In this document: one piece after another, positions 44,511 through 55,180 of the stretch
Position numbering within the stretch: position 1 is the first letter of the stretch
How the letters are laid out: the number at the start of each line of letters is the position of its first letter
Assembly: GCA_958510875.1 (NCBI GenBank)
Contig: OY294068.1
Span: 17,712,297-17,776,296, forward strand
Length of the DNA stretch: 64,000 bases
Origin: Endomychus coccineus
Taxonomy: Eukaryota; Arthropoda; Insecta; Coleoptera; Endomychidae
Direction: 5' to 3'
The notes under the pieces: generated by a model
Told to the model about the DNA's origin: nothing
Databases searched by the model: none
The model's input: only the letters and a program-made list of their open reading frames with translations
Made by a program: the position numbers and the translations under genes

Positions 44511-46430
44511 CCTTCAAAAATTCAACAGATTATTATTTATTTAACGTGAACTCATCATTCAAATTAGGTGGGTCACGTCTCAACAATCTAGGATTGTGAA
44601 ACGGCAAGGACTATTTGTATCGCCGCCTAGATGCTAATAAATATTACGCGAAGCGATCTCAAAGAAGTTCATTGAATCAAATAGTGAGATATATCTCCAG
44701 AGTAATACGCTTAATTACACGATGTACTTTGTATTCAAGTATTCTAAATATATGCATCTTTTATCAACACTAGCAATTACACTTTGTATCATCAAAGGAC
44801 CAAATAGCTCTTGCATACACCAGCTTATTAAACCATTAGCCGGATCAATCCAAGCTGACTATTTCAAGAATAACTCAAGTTCCGATTTCAGTGCAGCTCC
44901 TTCAAAAAATTAACAGATTATTATCCATTTAATGTGAACTTATCATTCAAATTAAGTGGGTCACGTCTCAACAATCTAGGATTGTGAAACGGCAAGGACT
45001 ATTTGTATCGCCGCCTAGATGCTAATAAATATTACGCGAAGCGATCTCAAAGAAGTTCATTGAATCAAATAGTGAGATATATCTCCAGAGTAATACGCTT
45101 AATTACACGATGTACTTTGTATTCAAGTATTCTAAATATATGCATCTTTTATCAACACTAGCAATTACACTTTGTATCATCAAAGGACCAAATAGCTCTT
45201 GCATACACCAGCTTATTAAACCATTAGCCGGATCAATCCAAGCTGACTATTTCAAGAATAACTCAAGTTCCGATTTCAGTGCAGCTCCTTCAAAAAATTA
45301 ACAGATTATTATCCATTTAATGTGAACTTATCATTCAAATTAAGTGGGTCACGTCTCAACAATCTAGGATTGTGAAACGGCAAGGACTATTTGTATCGCC
45401 GCCTAGATGCTAATAAATATTACGCGAAGCGATCTCAAAGAAGTTCATTGAATCAAATAGTGAGATATATCTCCAGAGTAATACGCTTAATTACACGATG
45501 TACTTTGTATTCAAGTATTCTAAATATATGCATCTTTTATCAACACTAGCAATTACACTTTGTATCATCAAAGGACCAAATAGATCTTGCATACACCAGC
45601 TTATTAAACCATTAGCCGGATCAATCCAAGCTGACTATTTCAAGAATAACTCAAGTTCCGATTTCAGTGCAGCTCCTTCAAAAAATTAACAGATTATTAT
45701 CCATTTAATGTGAACTTATCATTCAAATTAAGTGGGTCACGTCTCTAGAATCTAGGATTGTGAAACGGCAAGGACTATTTGTATCGCCGCCTAGATGCTA
45801 ATAAATATTACGCGAAGCGATCTCAAAGAAGTTCATTGAATCAAATAGTGAGATATATCTCCAGAGTAATACGCTTAATTACACGATGTACTTTGTATTC
45901 AAGTATTCTAAATATATGCATCTTTTATCAACACTAGCAATTACACTTTGTATCATCAAAGGACCAAATAGCTCTTGCATACACCAGCTTATTAAACCAT
46001 TAGCCGGATCAATCCAAGCTGACTATTTCAAGAATAACTCAAGTTCCGATTTCAGTGCAGCTCCTTCAAAAAATTAACAGATTATTATCCATTTAATGTG
46101 AACTTATCATTCAAATTAAGTGGGTCACGTCTCTAGAATCTAGGATTGTGGAACGGCAATAATTATTTACTTGATTCTCCGCCTAGATGCTAATAAATAT
46201 CACGATGAGTTTTCAAAGTTTATTGAACCAAGTCGTGTGATATATCACCAGAGTAATACGTTTAATTACCTATGTACTATCTATTCAAGTATTCTAAATA
46301 TATGCATATTTTATTAACCCTCTAGCATATACACTTGGTATCATCAAAGGACCAAATAGCTCTCGCAACGTAAGTACATAGACCGGCTTATTAAACCATT
46401 ATAGTGCAAGCAATAGACGACGGCCTAATG
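44511..46430. repeat. Tandem array, 388-bp unit, four near-identical copies plus one diverged
   Basis: Units start at 44511, 44899, 45287 and 45675, each exactly 388 bp and nearly identical. A fifth unit from 46063 is clearly diverged and fades near 46430. Units share a 63-codon open frame (from 44722, 45110, 45498, 45886), but that follows from recent duplication. The array begins where the right TIR of mariner 3 should be. Confidence 0.96.
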
Positions 46431-46439
46431 TCAAATTTG

Positions 46440-47030
46440 CAGAAATTAATACCGGGAAAAAAATATCAACGTATAGGAAATTAAATTTAAAGGTAAGTTT
46501 CTGTTTCATACAACTCGCTCCGAAATGGCGAACATAACCTATAAAATTGGCAAAGTCGTGAAAAGCGGTTTTTCTTAAATAAGTAAAAAACTATAGCTCG
46601 GATCGAAAAAAGTTAAATGAGAAAGTTGTAGGTCTCAAAGATATATCGATTTGCTTCAATGATAATTATCGATATCTTTCATGCTTTTCGAGTTATACGA
46701 GTATTGGATTCGGGGTATCGAGAAATCGTTAACTATTACGTTTCCATACTTGTTATTTGCTGTACGTATAGTCCACGGCAAATTTTTTTTTTTAATTCGA
46801 AATATTGATAATTTTCTTAGATATATCGATTTTTCGAAAAAAAGGCGCTCTCATAAATTGACTAGATCTTCCCACCGGATTGTCCTAGAGTAACGATTCT
46901 CGGCTTATTTTCTTCTTGAAGAGTTGTGCTATATTGATATTAGAGAAATATAGAGATTTTTCAAATTTTAAGAGTAACAAAATGGCTTTGAAAAATTGCA
47001 ACTTTTTCAACACGTTTTTTGCAAGTTTTA
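46440..47030. other. Left body of an inverted-repeat element
   Basis: Non-coding sequence with AACTATAGCTCGGATCGAAA, AAGTTGTAGGTCTC and several ATATCGAT motifs, the style of long non-coding termini of foldback transposons. The counterpart on the right seems to have been lost. Confidence 0.4.
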
Positions 47031-47059
47031 CAATTTTCATTTTAGGGAAATGTCTTTGA

Positions 47060-47447
47060 CGGTAAATCGATTTCTGAAATTTTTTCACGAATTACCAAAA
47101 ACATTTTCACCTACGACTTTCTGGACCAGGGATAATTTTTTTATCTCAAAAAAATCACTTTAAACGCACGAAATCAGTTACCCCCACTCCGCCGCACGCT
47201 CCGGCAGCCGCGTACGCTTCACTTATGTTACTCAATTTCTAATACTATAAATCAATAAAACATATCCCAGTATTTTTTTTATTGAAAATGTGAATATTTA
47301 ACATTAACATCCATAACGTACACTTTTGTGAAATGTTTATTGCGTCTTACAGATATTTTTGAAATAAAAAAATTATCTCTGGTCGAAAAGGTCGTAGATG
47401 AATCATTTTTTTTGGTAATTCGTGAAAAAATGTCAGGAATCGATTTC
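47060..47447. repeat. Inverted repeat about 98 bp arms (non-autonomous element core)
   Basis: The arm 47060-47157 (CGGTAAATCGATTT, TTTTTCACGAATTACCAAAA, CTACGACTTTCTGGACCAGG, GATAATTTTTTTAT) is matched in reverse complement by 47350-47447. The spacer of about 190 bp contains no gene. It probably represents a MITE or foldback element. Confidence 0.8.
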
Positions 47448-47479
47448 CGACAAAGTTCAATGAAAAAAATTCATTTTTG

Positions 47480-48035
47480 CACTTAAAAATGCAACTCAAC
47501 ATTTCTACTAAAAGCAAAAAGCGGACAAAGCTTCTAGATACCTTCCAGAATATAATGCAAAAAATGGCATCTCGCGTTGTTGAAGGAAATGAAATAGCCG
47601 ACTCCCTGGTCAGGAAGGAGACCGGAACCAATGGTCGCTTTATCAAGTTGCGTAGAAGGTCTCGCCCTTCTGGGTCAACTGAACAAATCACGCATGAGGC
47701 AGGTCAAGCTCTTTATCAAAGAGACTGTGCCTAGGCTCTCCAAGAAATTCCTTTCTCTGGACAGAAGTGTCATCAGAGAGATGACTGGAATCCTAACGGC
47801 TCAATGTCGTTTTAACAAACACACAAATTGCCTCTCACATCCTGTTGTAATGCCCTTCTTCGACATCCCTCAGGCACCGTTACTTTGGCGAAGCATAACT
47901 GCTCAAAGAAGAACTTATGGAAGCCAGCGTTGGCAATATTCTGGGTTTCTGGCGGGCCACACACCTGCTAGAATAGAATAAGCTTCTGACCCCTGGGTGC
48001 ACAATGGGCCCAACTCCTCTCAATTGATGATGATG
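47480..48035 (+). pseudogene. Non-LTR retrotransposon RNase H C-terminus and 3' end
   Basis: The plus strand gives ASRVVEGNEIADSLVRKETG (last RNase H motif, near 47570), then in another frame PRLSKKFLSLDRSVIREMTG with ILTAQCRFNKHTNCL (near 47740-47830) and finally FWRATHLLE just before a TGATGATGATGATAA tail (48024-48038). Same general family as the fragment at 1310-2105. Confidence 0.72.
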
Positions 48036-48039
48036 ATAA

Positions 48040-48545
48040 ATATAGGTATACCAGTAATAAAACCGTGACATTTGTTTTTATGTTTTCTTCATCTTCATAG
48101 AAATATTAAATATTCTTATCTCTATTATTTAAGAAATTTATTTCAAATCTCTACGTTCAACGAATTTAGAGTTATTAGGCGAGAACCTCTGAATTTATAC
48201 TCACATAGAACATTTCTTTTGGTTCGATTAAAGAACCAGGATGCTATTACCAAATGATGTGTTGGAGCAACTGCCAACCATTGAAGTACTACTTAGTCAA
48301 GCCAATAATGTTGATTCCTTGGTATCACTTCATTTAATACTTACAACTATACAATAACTAAAACTATTACACAGAAACAGCAGGTAGCGCGTACTAGCGT
48401 CAAATGGGACGGAGTGGTATATTATAGGTGAATCATGACAGTCTTATCATTAATGGTAAAATTTTCACATTTATATATCACAATAGGTAGAACCAAATAT
48501 TATCATGTTATTACATGTAATACCACTAGTGCCTAATTTATTTTC
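48040..48545. other. Unassigned
   Basis: No supported feature before the Penelope element begins. Confidence 0.35.
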
Positions 48546-50100
48546 AGACTCATTTCAAACCCAAATTTGCAGTAAAAAACTCTGTTGAACTCGCAAATTT
48601 GATAAAAGCAAAAATTATACCTAACACCGGTATGTTGGTATCCTTTGATGTATCTAATATGTTTTCAAATATCCCTCCCATTGAATGTCAAAATTTAATC
48701 ACAAATATCTTAGAAAAGTCACATATTAATCCTTTGATAAAATACGAAATAGAACAGGCATTTGATTTACTCAAATTTTTTATACTCAAAATAACGGATT
48801 AGCTATGGGTTCTCCATTAAGTCCACTTCTCGCAGATATTTTTATGTCTCACATAGAAGATACTATAATGAGTTCTGCCATAACTAAAAAACATATTCAA
48901 TTTTGGTACAGATACGTAGAAGATATTTTAGCCCTCTTTAAAGGTACACCCAGACAATTAGATGTTTTCTTATCATTCATCGATAATATTCATCCCAACG
49001 TAAAATTCACATTAGAGACAGAAAAGGATAAAAAAATAAATTTCTTAGACTTAACATTATTACATCATAATAATAGCATCTCATTCGACATTTACAGAAA
49101 ACCTACTTTCACAGATACAGTAATTTGTACCTCTTCACATAGCCCCCATAGTCATGAACTAGCTGCTTTTCATTCAATGAAAAGAGCCTTTTCCCTTCCC
49201 TTATCTCAAGAAAATCTTAGTAAAGAACTAGATACAATTAAAGTCATTGCTACAAATAACGGTTTCGGTCCTAAAGTAGTTTCTAAATTAATAAATAGAA
49301 AAAGACAAAAATTAATTTACAATAGCATTTATCCCTTTATAAAATACAAAGATAACTCATTAAAATATGTTTCTTTAACTTATTTTGGTCCTATAAGCGA
49401 AAAAATTGCAAACATGTTATCCCATCATAACCTGACCATCAGCTTTAAACCCCCAAACAAATTATCTCATATTCTGTTCAATGCGAAAGATAAAACTGAC
49501 AAATTTGAAAGACCCGGAGTTTATAAACTAACTTGTTCAGAGTGAGATAGTTTTTACATAGGTAGCTTGCCGTAACATAGCAGTTAGATATAAAGAACAT
49601 TTTCGTTCCTTTAAAAATTAAAAAACAGATTCTTCATTTGCAAATCATATTTTAGAAACAGGCCTTACCTTTCCTAATTTCCAAATTTTACATAGTCAAG
49701 ATAAAATTTCAAAACTAAATATATTAGAGTCAATGGAAATTTTCAAAGGAATGAAGATGTATGATAATAAGATCCTAAACGATCAACTAGATTTATATTA
49801 CAGTAATCTCTTCAATGTATTAATAACCTGATTTTAGTATTTAAAGTCTGTTAGTAAATATACCCGCACCACTAATGTCCTCACGGAATTACCTAATCAC
49901 CTTACCCCTCGCTGGTTTTTCCTAGAACTATTTCATATGGCCATAAAATTTGTTTGAAATCCTTCTTTAACCTATATATAGTAGATATAATATTTGTTAA
50001 ATTCATTTTTCGTCTGAAGGTGACACGTTTAGTGTTGAAACTATAGTAACGACTATATTAAATATCAGTGATAGTAAAACAAAGTAGTTTTATTTATTAT
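48546..50100 (+). mobile_element. Penelope-like element A (5'-truncated)
   Basis: Contains a Penelope-type reverse transcriptase followed by a GIY-YIG endonuclease relic and a 3' tail with the CTGAAGGTGACACG, GTGTTGAAACTATAG motif at 50013-50046. That tail recurs at 59540-59575, so at least two insertions of this family are present. Confidence 0.88.
48552..49835 (+). pseudogene. Penelope-like reverse transcriptase plus GIY-YIG endonuclease
   Basis: The first frame (to 48790) has IPNTGMLVSFDVSNMFSNIP, the first catalytic Asp motif. A frameshift near 48780 leads into NNGLAMGSPLSPLLADIFMS (48790-48850). The YxDD box reads YVEDILALF (near 48925), with one catalytic Asp replaced by Glu. KINFLDLTLL and FDIYRKPTFTDT follow, the usual Penelope thumb. 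After GVYKLTCSE a stop ends the frame at 49545, but FYIG, then VRYKEHFRSF, SSFANHILETGLTFPNFQIL and EIFKGMKMYDNKILND continue to 49830, the GIY-YIG domain. The protein is inactive. Confidence 0.9.
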
Positions 50101-50399
50101 TTCGTTATTCTACAACTAAACTGTTAGAACATAAATCTAGGTCTTATGTTGGAAAACTTGATTGACCCCTGTTTGCTTTAATATAATAAATGTCCCAGAG
50201 GTGAAGCAGTACACCAGGGAATTTTTTCCGCCAGTGAATTTGTCTCAAAAAAAGATATAGGGGTGACTTCCATTTTGTTGTATCTCCTATAATTACCGAG
50301 TTACCTTATACAAACATCGAAATTGGCCCAACCTGTACATAAGGTACGACAATAGTCACCACAAATCTTTGATCAATAATTCAATTTCCAAACAAAAAA
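50101..50399. other. Spacer between two Penelope-like fragments
   Basis: No gene recognised. Confidence 0.35.
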
Positions 50400-50960
50400 G
50401 GAAATTAGAACGTAGCCAACTAACCAAATTAGAGCCATTACCTTCAAATGCTATTCTTCAGTAATTGATGAATGTTTGTTTTCTAAATTTGCAATACAAC
50501 CAGTTTATAGATGTAAGAACAAGCTAAAACACCGTTTGGGCAACACCTTTGATAAAGTTTTCGATTTCGACGAATTCAAGATTTACAAAATCAATTGTGA
50601 GTCGTGTTCAAGATGCTATCTAGGAGGAACATTTAGCTCATATACAGAAAAATAATGGTGAAAAATCAGCGGTAGCCGAACATCGTTTGAAGACAGGTCA
50701 CACCATTTCTCATGAAAGTTTATGACTTTTAATACAGTACAGACAAATATGTAGGTAATTTAGAAGGGATGGAAAGGTATAAACCAGAAAGCAATCTATT
50801 AAAATTCCGATTTGTCTCCAGCACAGGCTAACCAATTATTTACATTATCATCCTCAAATAGTATTTAAACAGGCACATTTTGATTTATAATTTAGTTCAC
50901 TCTGATGATGGCTACTTGGTAGCCGAAAGGTTCTCAGTACTTTGATAGTATTTTTAGTGG
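50400..50960 (+). mobile_element. Penelope-like element B, 3' fragment
   Basis: Broken frames give CKNKLKHRLGNTFDKVFDFD, KIYKINCESCSRCYLGG (the GIY-YIG start) and SAVAEHRLKTGHTISHES, followed by an untranslated part and the hammerhead-like motif at 50902-50937. A different Penelope family from element A; its 3' part matches the minus-strand fragment at 23530-23835. Confidence 0.8.
50895..50945 (+). ncRNA. Hammerhead-like ribozyme motif of Penelope element B
   Basis: CTGATGA at 50902-50908, stem II GGCTAC (50910-50915) with GTAGCC (50919-50924), GAAA at 50925-50928, then GGTTCTC and AGTACTTT. Both core boxes are intact and stem II has six perfect pairs. Stem III is minimal and stem I pairs only for a few bases (ACT/AGT), so activity is uncertain. 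It sits at the 3' end of a Penelope fragment, where such ribozymes are known to occur. Confidence 0.65.
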
Positions 50961-51410
50961 ATAAGGGTGATTATTTCTTATCAATATCATTACCATAGTT
51001 CAAACTGTCTATGCTGTGACAGACAACATATAATCCATCAAGTAGACAATTAACATTTACATGACAAACAGCTGGCAACGCTTTCTTCTACGGGTATTAA
51101 CTGTTCCTACGGGCCAGTAATTTATATTTAACTTCAATTTTTGAAAATAATGGAGTAAACTTATCTCATCACATTCACAGATCTTCCAAGTATAGGTACC
51201 ACCTTCTCATTGGAAGATCTTAGATATTTGTTATAAGAGAGGAATTAAATAAAACTTATGAAGATAAAATAATGAGCAACTTCGAACAATTATTGCCTAG
51301 TGATAATACTGGATCTTTCACATTTACTCAAATTCTTATGACAGTGAGTGGTGGGAGTGTGACGACATCAATATAGAAGTCAATTTACTAACTTTTCAGT
51401 TACGCCCATT
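50961..51410. other. Unassigned, with a small hairpin
   Basis: AGATCTTCCAA (51179-51189) and TTGGAAGATCT (51210-51220) form an 11-bp perfect inverted repeat around a 20-nt loop. Otherwise nothing recognised. Confidence 0.4.
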
Positions 51411-52403
51411 TAGTCGAGTGAAATAGGTATTAAAACAGGCCGACTTACGAAATTCGAACGATATGGACCGATTTTGATGAAACAAAGTGTATTCGATTCG
51501 GGATGACGTCTAGAAAAAAGCTTACCGGTTAGTTTTTTGTGCAAATTTGTTATTATGTTTTGAACCGAAAAATACTCCTATTAATTTGCAGCGTGAATGC
51601 TTTATTAAAGCAATGTTTTATTTATTGAACAATATGTATTTGAATTATTAAAAAAATGTTTCTGATAATATTCACTGAACCACAGAACAAAATAATTTTC
51701 ACATAGAACGAATGAGAAATTTTACTAATCTGAACAACAGCAGCATCCAACAGTAAGTGACATCATTTATTATGTATCTACATTACAATAGCAGCGTGAT
51801 CCACGTATACGTTGCCCCGTCTTTATTTTGGGGGGCTGGGAGGGAGGACCGGTTTAGATAAACTGCTGCTCTATGAAGCGGTGGATGCCATAGAGATCTT
51901 ATTATATGATAGATGCTGTGTTATAGTATAGTGTAGACTCCATAGTTTAAGAAAAATACCTACCTGCTACTCCCGCCCGGTTTTTATTACGTATATGTCC
52001 ATAGTACATGTAAAAGATGCTGGGTGGAATATAAAAGACTGAGTAGAGAAGATAGAAAAACATTTTAGATGAGCGGGAATTTCTTTCAAATTAGAAAATT
52101 AAAAAATTAGAATTCGATTTTGTTTTTGATTTAAATTAGTAACGACCCCCTTTTAACAAATTGTTAAACCTTTAACATACAAAAACAACCTCCACAACCC
52201 CTAACTGAGGATTTCTGGTTAGTTTTGATGAAATTGTGGAAATTGGTCAATTTTTAAGGTAAAAAAAATAATAACAAATTTGCACAAAAAACTAACCGGC
52301 AAGCTTTTTTTTAGACGTCATTCCGAATAGAATGCACTTTGTTTCATCAAAATCGATCCATGTCGTTCGATTTTCGTAATGAAATACCTATGTGACTCGA
52401 CTA
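51411..52403. mobile_element. Non-autonomous inverted-repeat element, about 1 kb
   Basis: The arms 51411-51555 and 52269-52403 are reverse complements over about 140 bp (TAGTCGAGT, TGATGAAACAAAGTG, TTAGTTTTTTGTGCAAATTT). The 700-bp interior has no coding potential I can see. Target duplication not identified. Confidence 0.8.
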
Positions 52404-52495
52404 ATTCCGTTCACCCTCGTCCGCTACCCGTATCAGCTTTAATATATTAATAAATTCGTTCTCATCCTACGCTAAGATTATGAAAATCGAGATAC

Positions 52496-52606
52496 CTCTT
52501 CTTTTTGTTTCTTACGTCTTCTGAGTAACTTCCGTACGTCGAGCTCGTGGATGCTTTCACTCCACGTCTTCGACATCTCAATAACGTCATTCTTTGTTAT
52601 CGTCAT
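52496..52606 (-). CDS. Trpm: Candidate first coding exon of TRPM
   Basis: The minus-strand ATG at 52606 opens MTITKNDVIEMSKTWSESIH then ELDVRKLLRRRKKQKEE, ending in phase 0 before GTATCT. The next known TRPM exon (38486) starts in phase 0, so the two can be joined. A hydrophilic, basic N-terminus would suit the cytosolic end of the channel. The support is only position, phase and an open frame; I do not recognise the residues. The exon could belong to another gene or be spurious. The 3.4 kb between it and the UGT start would be a divergent promoter region. Confidence 0.4.
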
Positions 52607-53009
52607 GATTACTTATCAACACTAAAACATAAATTCGATGGCGGCTAAGTGAGTTCGCGGTCACTCGATCACTCTAGAACACTTGAACTACATTTTAATG
52701 ATCGCACCAGTAACGATTACACACGAAATGTTCTTAGCTATGCAAGAGAATTATAGCTATTAGATAAATAATAGGAACGTTTGTAAATTGATCATGTCAT
52801 ATGTGTCAAACGAATGTACACCGACAGCAATCGTAGAACTACTTAACAGTTAACACTCAATTATAGATATTCTCATAATCGCTATTTTTGTTTACGGATT
52901 ATCACTGTCACAGTACAAATTATAACATACTGTTATGTATTTTCTCTGAAACTAAGAATCATACTACTTTATATACCTAATAATGTTATCAGTGAGTAAA
53001 TACGTTAAA

Positions 53010-55180
53010 GATATGTTACTTTTGATGTGTAGATAATAAATCACGATGATCCGGTTTAACGAACGTATCAGTGTAAATAATAATTGTGATTAAATAAAAG
53101 GAAATTTGCAAAAAATCATAAATGAAACCACTTGATAACTTATATTATTTTTCCAAGAGAAAGATTATAAAGCTGGTGATATAAAGACTTTTTTGTTGCC
53201 GTTTGACAAGTTCAGTCTTTGGTAATTTCAACCATGGAAAGATTAACAAAAGAATAACATATTAAAGTTATTGAAGCCTATTACGAAAATGGGCGTTCAA
53301 ACAAAAATGCATTTTACGCACTTCGCGATGTTTTAACGAACGGTTTAACGAACATATCAGTGTAAATAATAATTGTGATTAAATAGAACGAAATTTGCAA
53401 GAAATCATAGACCTATTCACCACTTGTATCTCGTGAAAAATATAACGCATTGATTACAGATAATGTTTATTTTCTTATCGACATGTGTACTGAATGAAAC
53501 CACTTGATAACATATATTATTTTTCCAAGAGAAAGATTATGAAGCTGGTGATATTTGTTGACATCTGGCAAGTTCAGTCTTTGGCAATTTCAACCATCGA
53601 AAGATTAACAAAAGAATAACATATTAAAGTTATTGAAGCCTAATACGAAAATGGGCGTTCAAACAATAATGCATTTTACGCACTTCGCGATGTTTAACGA
53701 ACAATCAGTGTAAATAATAATGTGATTAAATAGAACGAAATTTGCAAGAAATCATACACCTAGCCATCATCTGTATCTCGTGAAAAATATAACGCATTGA
53801 TTACAGATAACGTTTATTTTCTTATCGACATGTGTACAGAATGAAACCACTTGATAACATTATTATTTTTCCAAGAGAAAGATTATAAAGCTGGTGATAT
53901 AAAGAATGTTTTGTGATATCTGGCAAGTTCAGTCTTTGGCAATTTCAAATGGAAGGATTAACAAACGAATAACGTGTCAAAGTTATTGAAGGCTATTACG
54001 AAAATGGGCGTTGAAACAATTATGCATTTTGCGCACTTCGCGATGTTTTAACGAACGGTTTAGCAAACATTTCAGTGTAAATAATAATCGCGATTGAATA
54101 AAACGAAATTTCCAGAAAATTATAGACCTCGTGAAAAATATAACGCATAGATAACAGATAATGTTTATTTTCTCATTGAGATGTGTACAGGATGAAATCA
54201 CTTGATAACATATGTTATTTTTCCAAGAGAATGATTTTAAAGCTGATGATATAAAGAGTGTTTCAGTAAAACGGATCGATGTTACATGTTAATGAGACCT
54301 AAAAGCCGAATGATTGTTGTCTAAAAAGTACAGTTTTTGGCTATTTACACCATGGAAAGATTAACAAACGAATAACGCCTTAAAGTTATTTGAAGCCTAT
54401 TACGAAAATAGGCGTTCAAACAATAATGCATTTTGCGCAGAACGCGATGTTTTAACGAACGGTTTAACGAACATGTCAGTGTAAATAATAATTATGATTA
54501 AATGAAACGAAATTTGCAATAAATCATAGACCTATCGTTCACCACCAGTACCTAATGAAAAATATAGCGAATTGATTACAGTTTATTTTATGTTTTAACG
54601 AACAGTTTAACGAAGATTTCAGTGTAAATAATAATTGTGATGAAATGAAACGAAATTTGCAAAAAATCATAGACCCATCGTTCAACACCTGCATCTCGTG
54701 AAAAATATAACGCATTGATTACAGATAATGTTTATTTTCTCATTGAGTTGTGTACAAAATGAAACCACTTGATAACTTATATTATTTTTCCAAGTGAAAG
54801 ATTTTAAAGCTGCTGATATAAACATGTGAATGAGGCCTGGCATGTTCCAGTCTTAGGCAATTTCAATCATGGAACAAACGAATAACGTTTCAAAGTTATT
54901 GAAGCCTATTACGAAAACGGGCATTTAAACAATAATGCATTTTGCGCACTACGTGATGTATTTGGTCAGCATAATCGACCAACCGAGAGTGCAATTGGAA
55001 AAATTGATAAAAAATACAAACAAGCTGGTCGGTGGCAGAGGTGAAAACAGCATTGCGTGTACTCCGTTCTGTCGAAGACGTTGCTGCAGTCCGCGAGAAT
55101 CCTGGCACCTCATTTCGTCATCGCGCGCAGGAATTGGTGGACCTCTTCGCGACCACGTTACATGGAATTTTGACGAAAAA
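53010..55180 (+). repeat. Tandem array derived from the 5' part of a mariner-type element
   Basis: Five units are anchored by an ATGGAAAGATTAACA-like start at 53234, 53596 (ATC), 53949, 54352 and 54869. Each includes the same upstream sequence (CACTTGATAACATAT, AAAGATTATAAAGCTGGTGA) and the first 30 or so codons of a transposase (KVIEAYYENGRSNNNAFCAL) and then jumps back. Spacing is 362, 353, 403 and 517 bp; the last interval holds an extra partial unit. The final unit runs on into more transposase. Confidence 0.88.
54869..55180 (+). pseudogene. Mariner/Tc1-superfamily transposase N-terminus
   Basis: Frames give VIEAYYENGHLNNNAFCALR with DVFGQHNRPTESAIGKIDKK, then VKTALRVLRSVEDVAAVREN, PGTSFRHRAQEL and TLHGILTKN, matching the paired helix-turn-helix region of insect transposases of this superfamily. 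Frameshifts are present and the catalytic domain is absent. It forms the downstream end of the tandem array. Confidence 0.75.

Noticed and set aside
44722..46077. Four identical 63-codon open frames as a gene family
   Set aside because: They lie at the same place in each 388-bp tandem unit and are explained by recent duplication. No signal, motif or codon bias supports a protein.
39515..46430. CRISPR-like repeat arrays
   Set aside because: Repeats are long, directly adjoining and without unique spacers. They are eukaryotic satellites.
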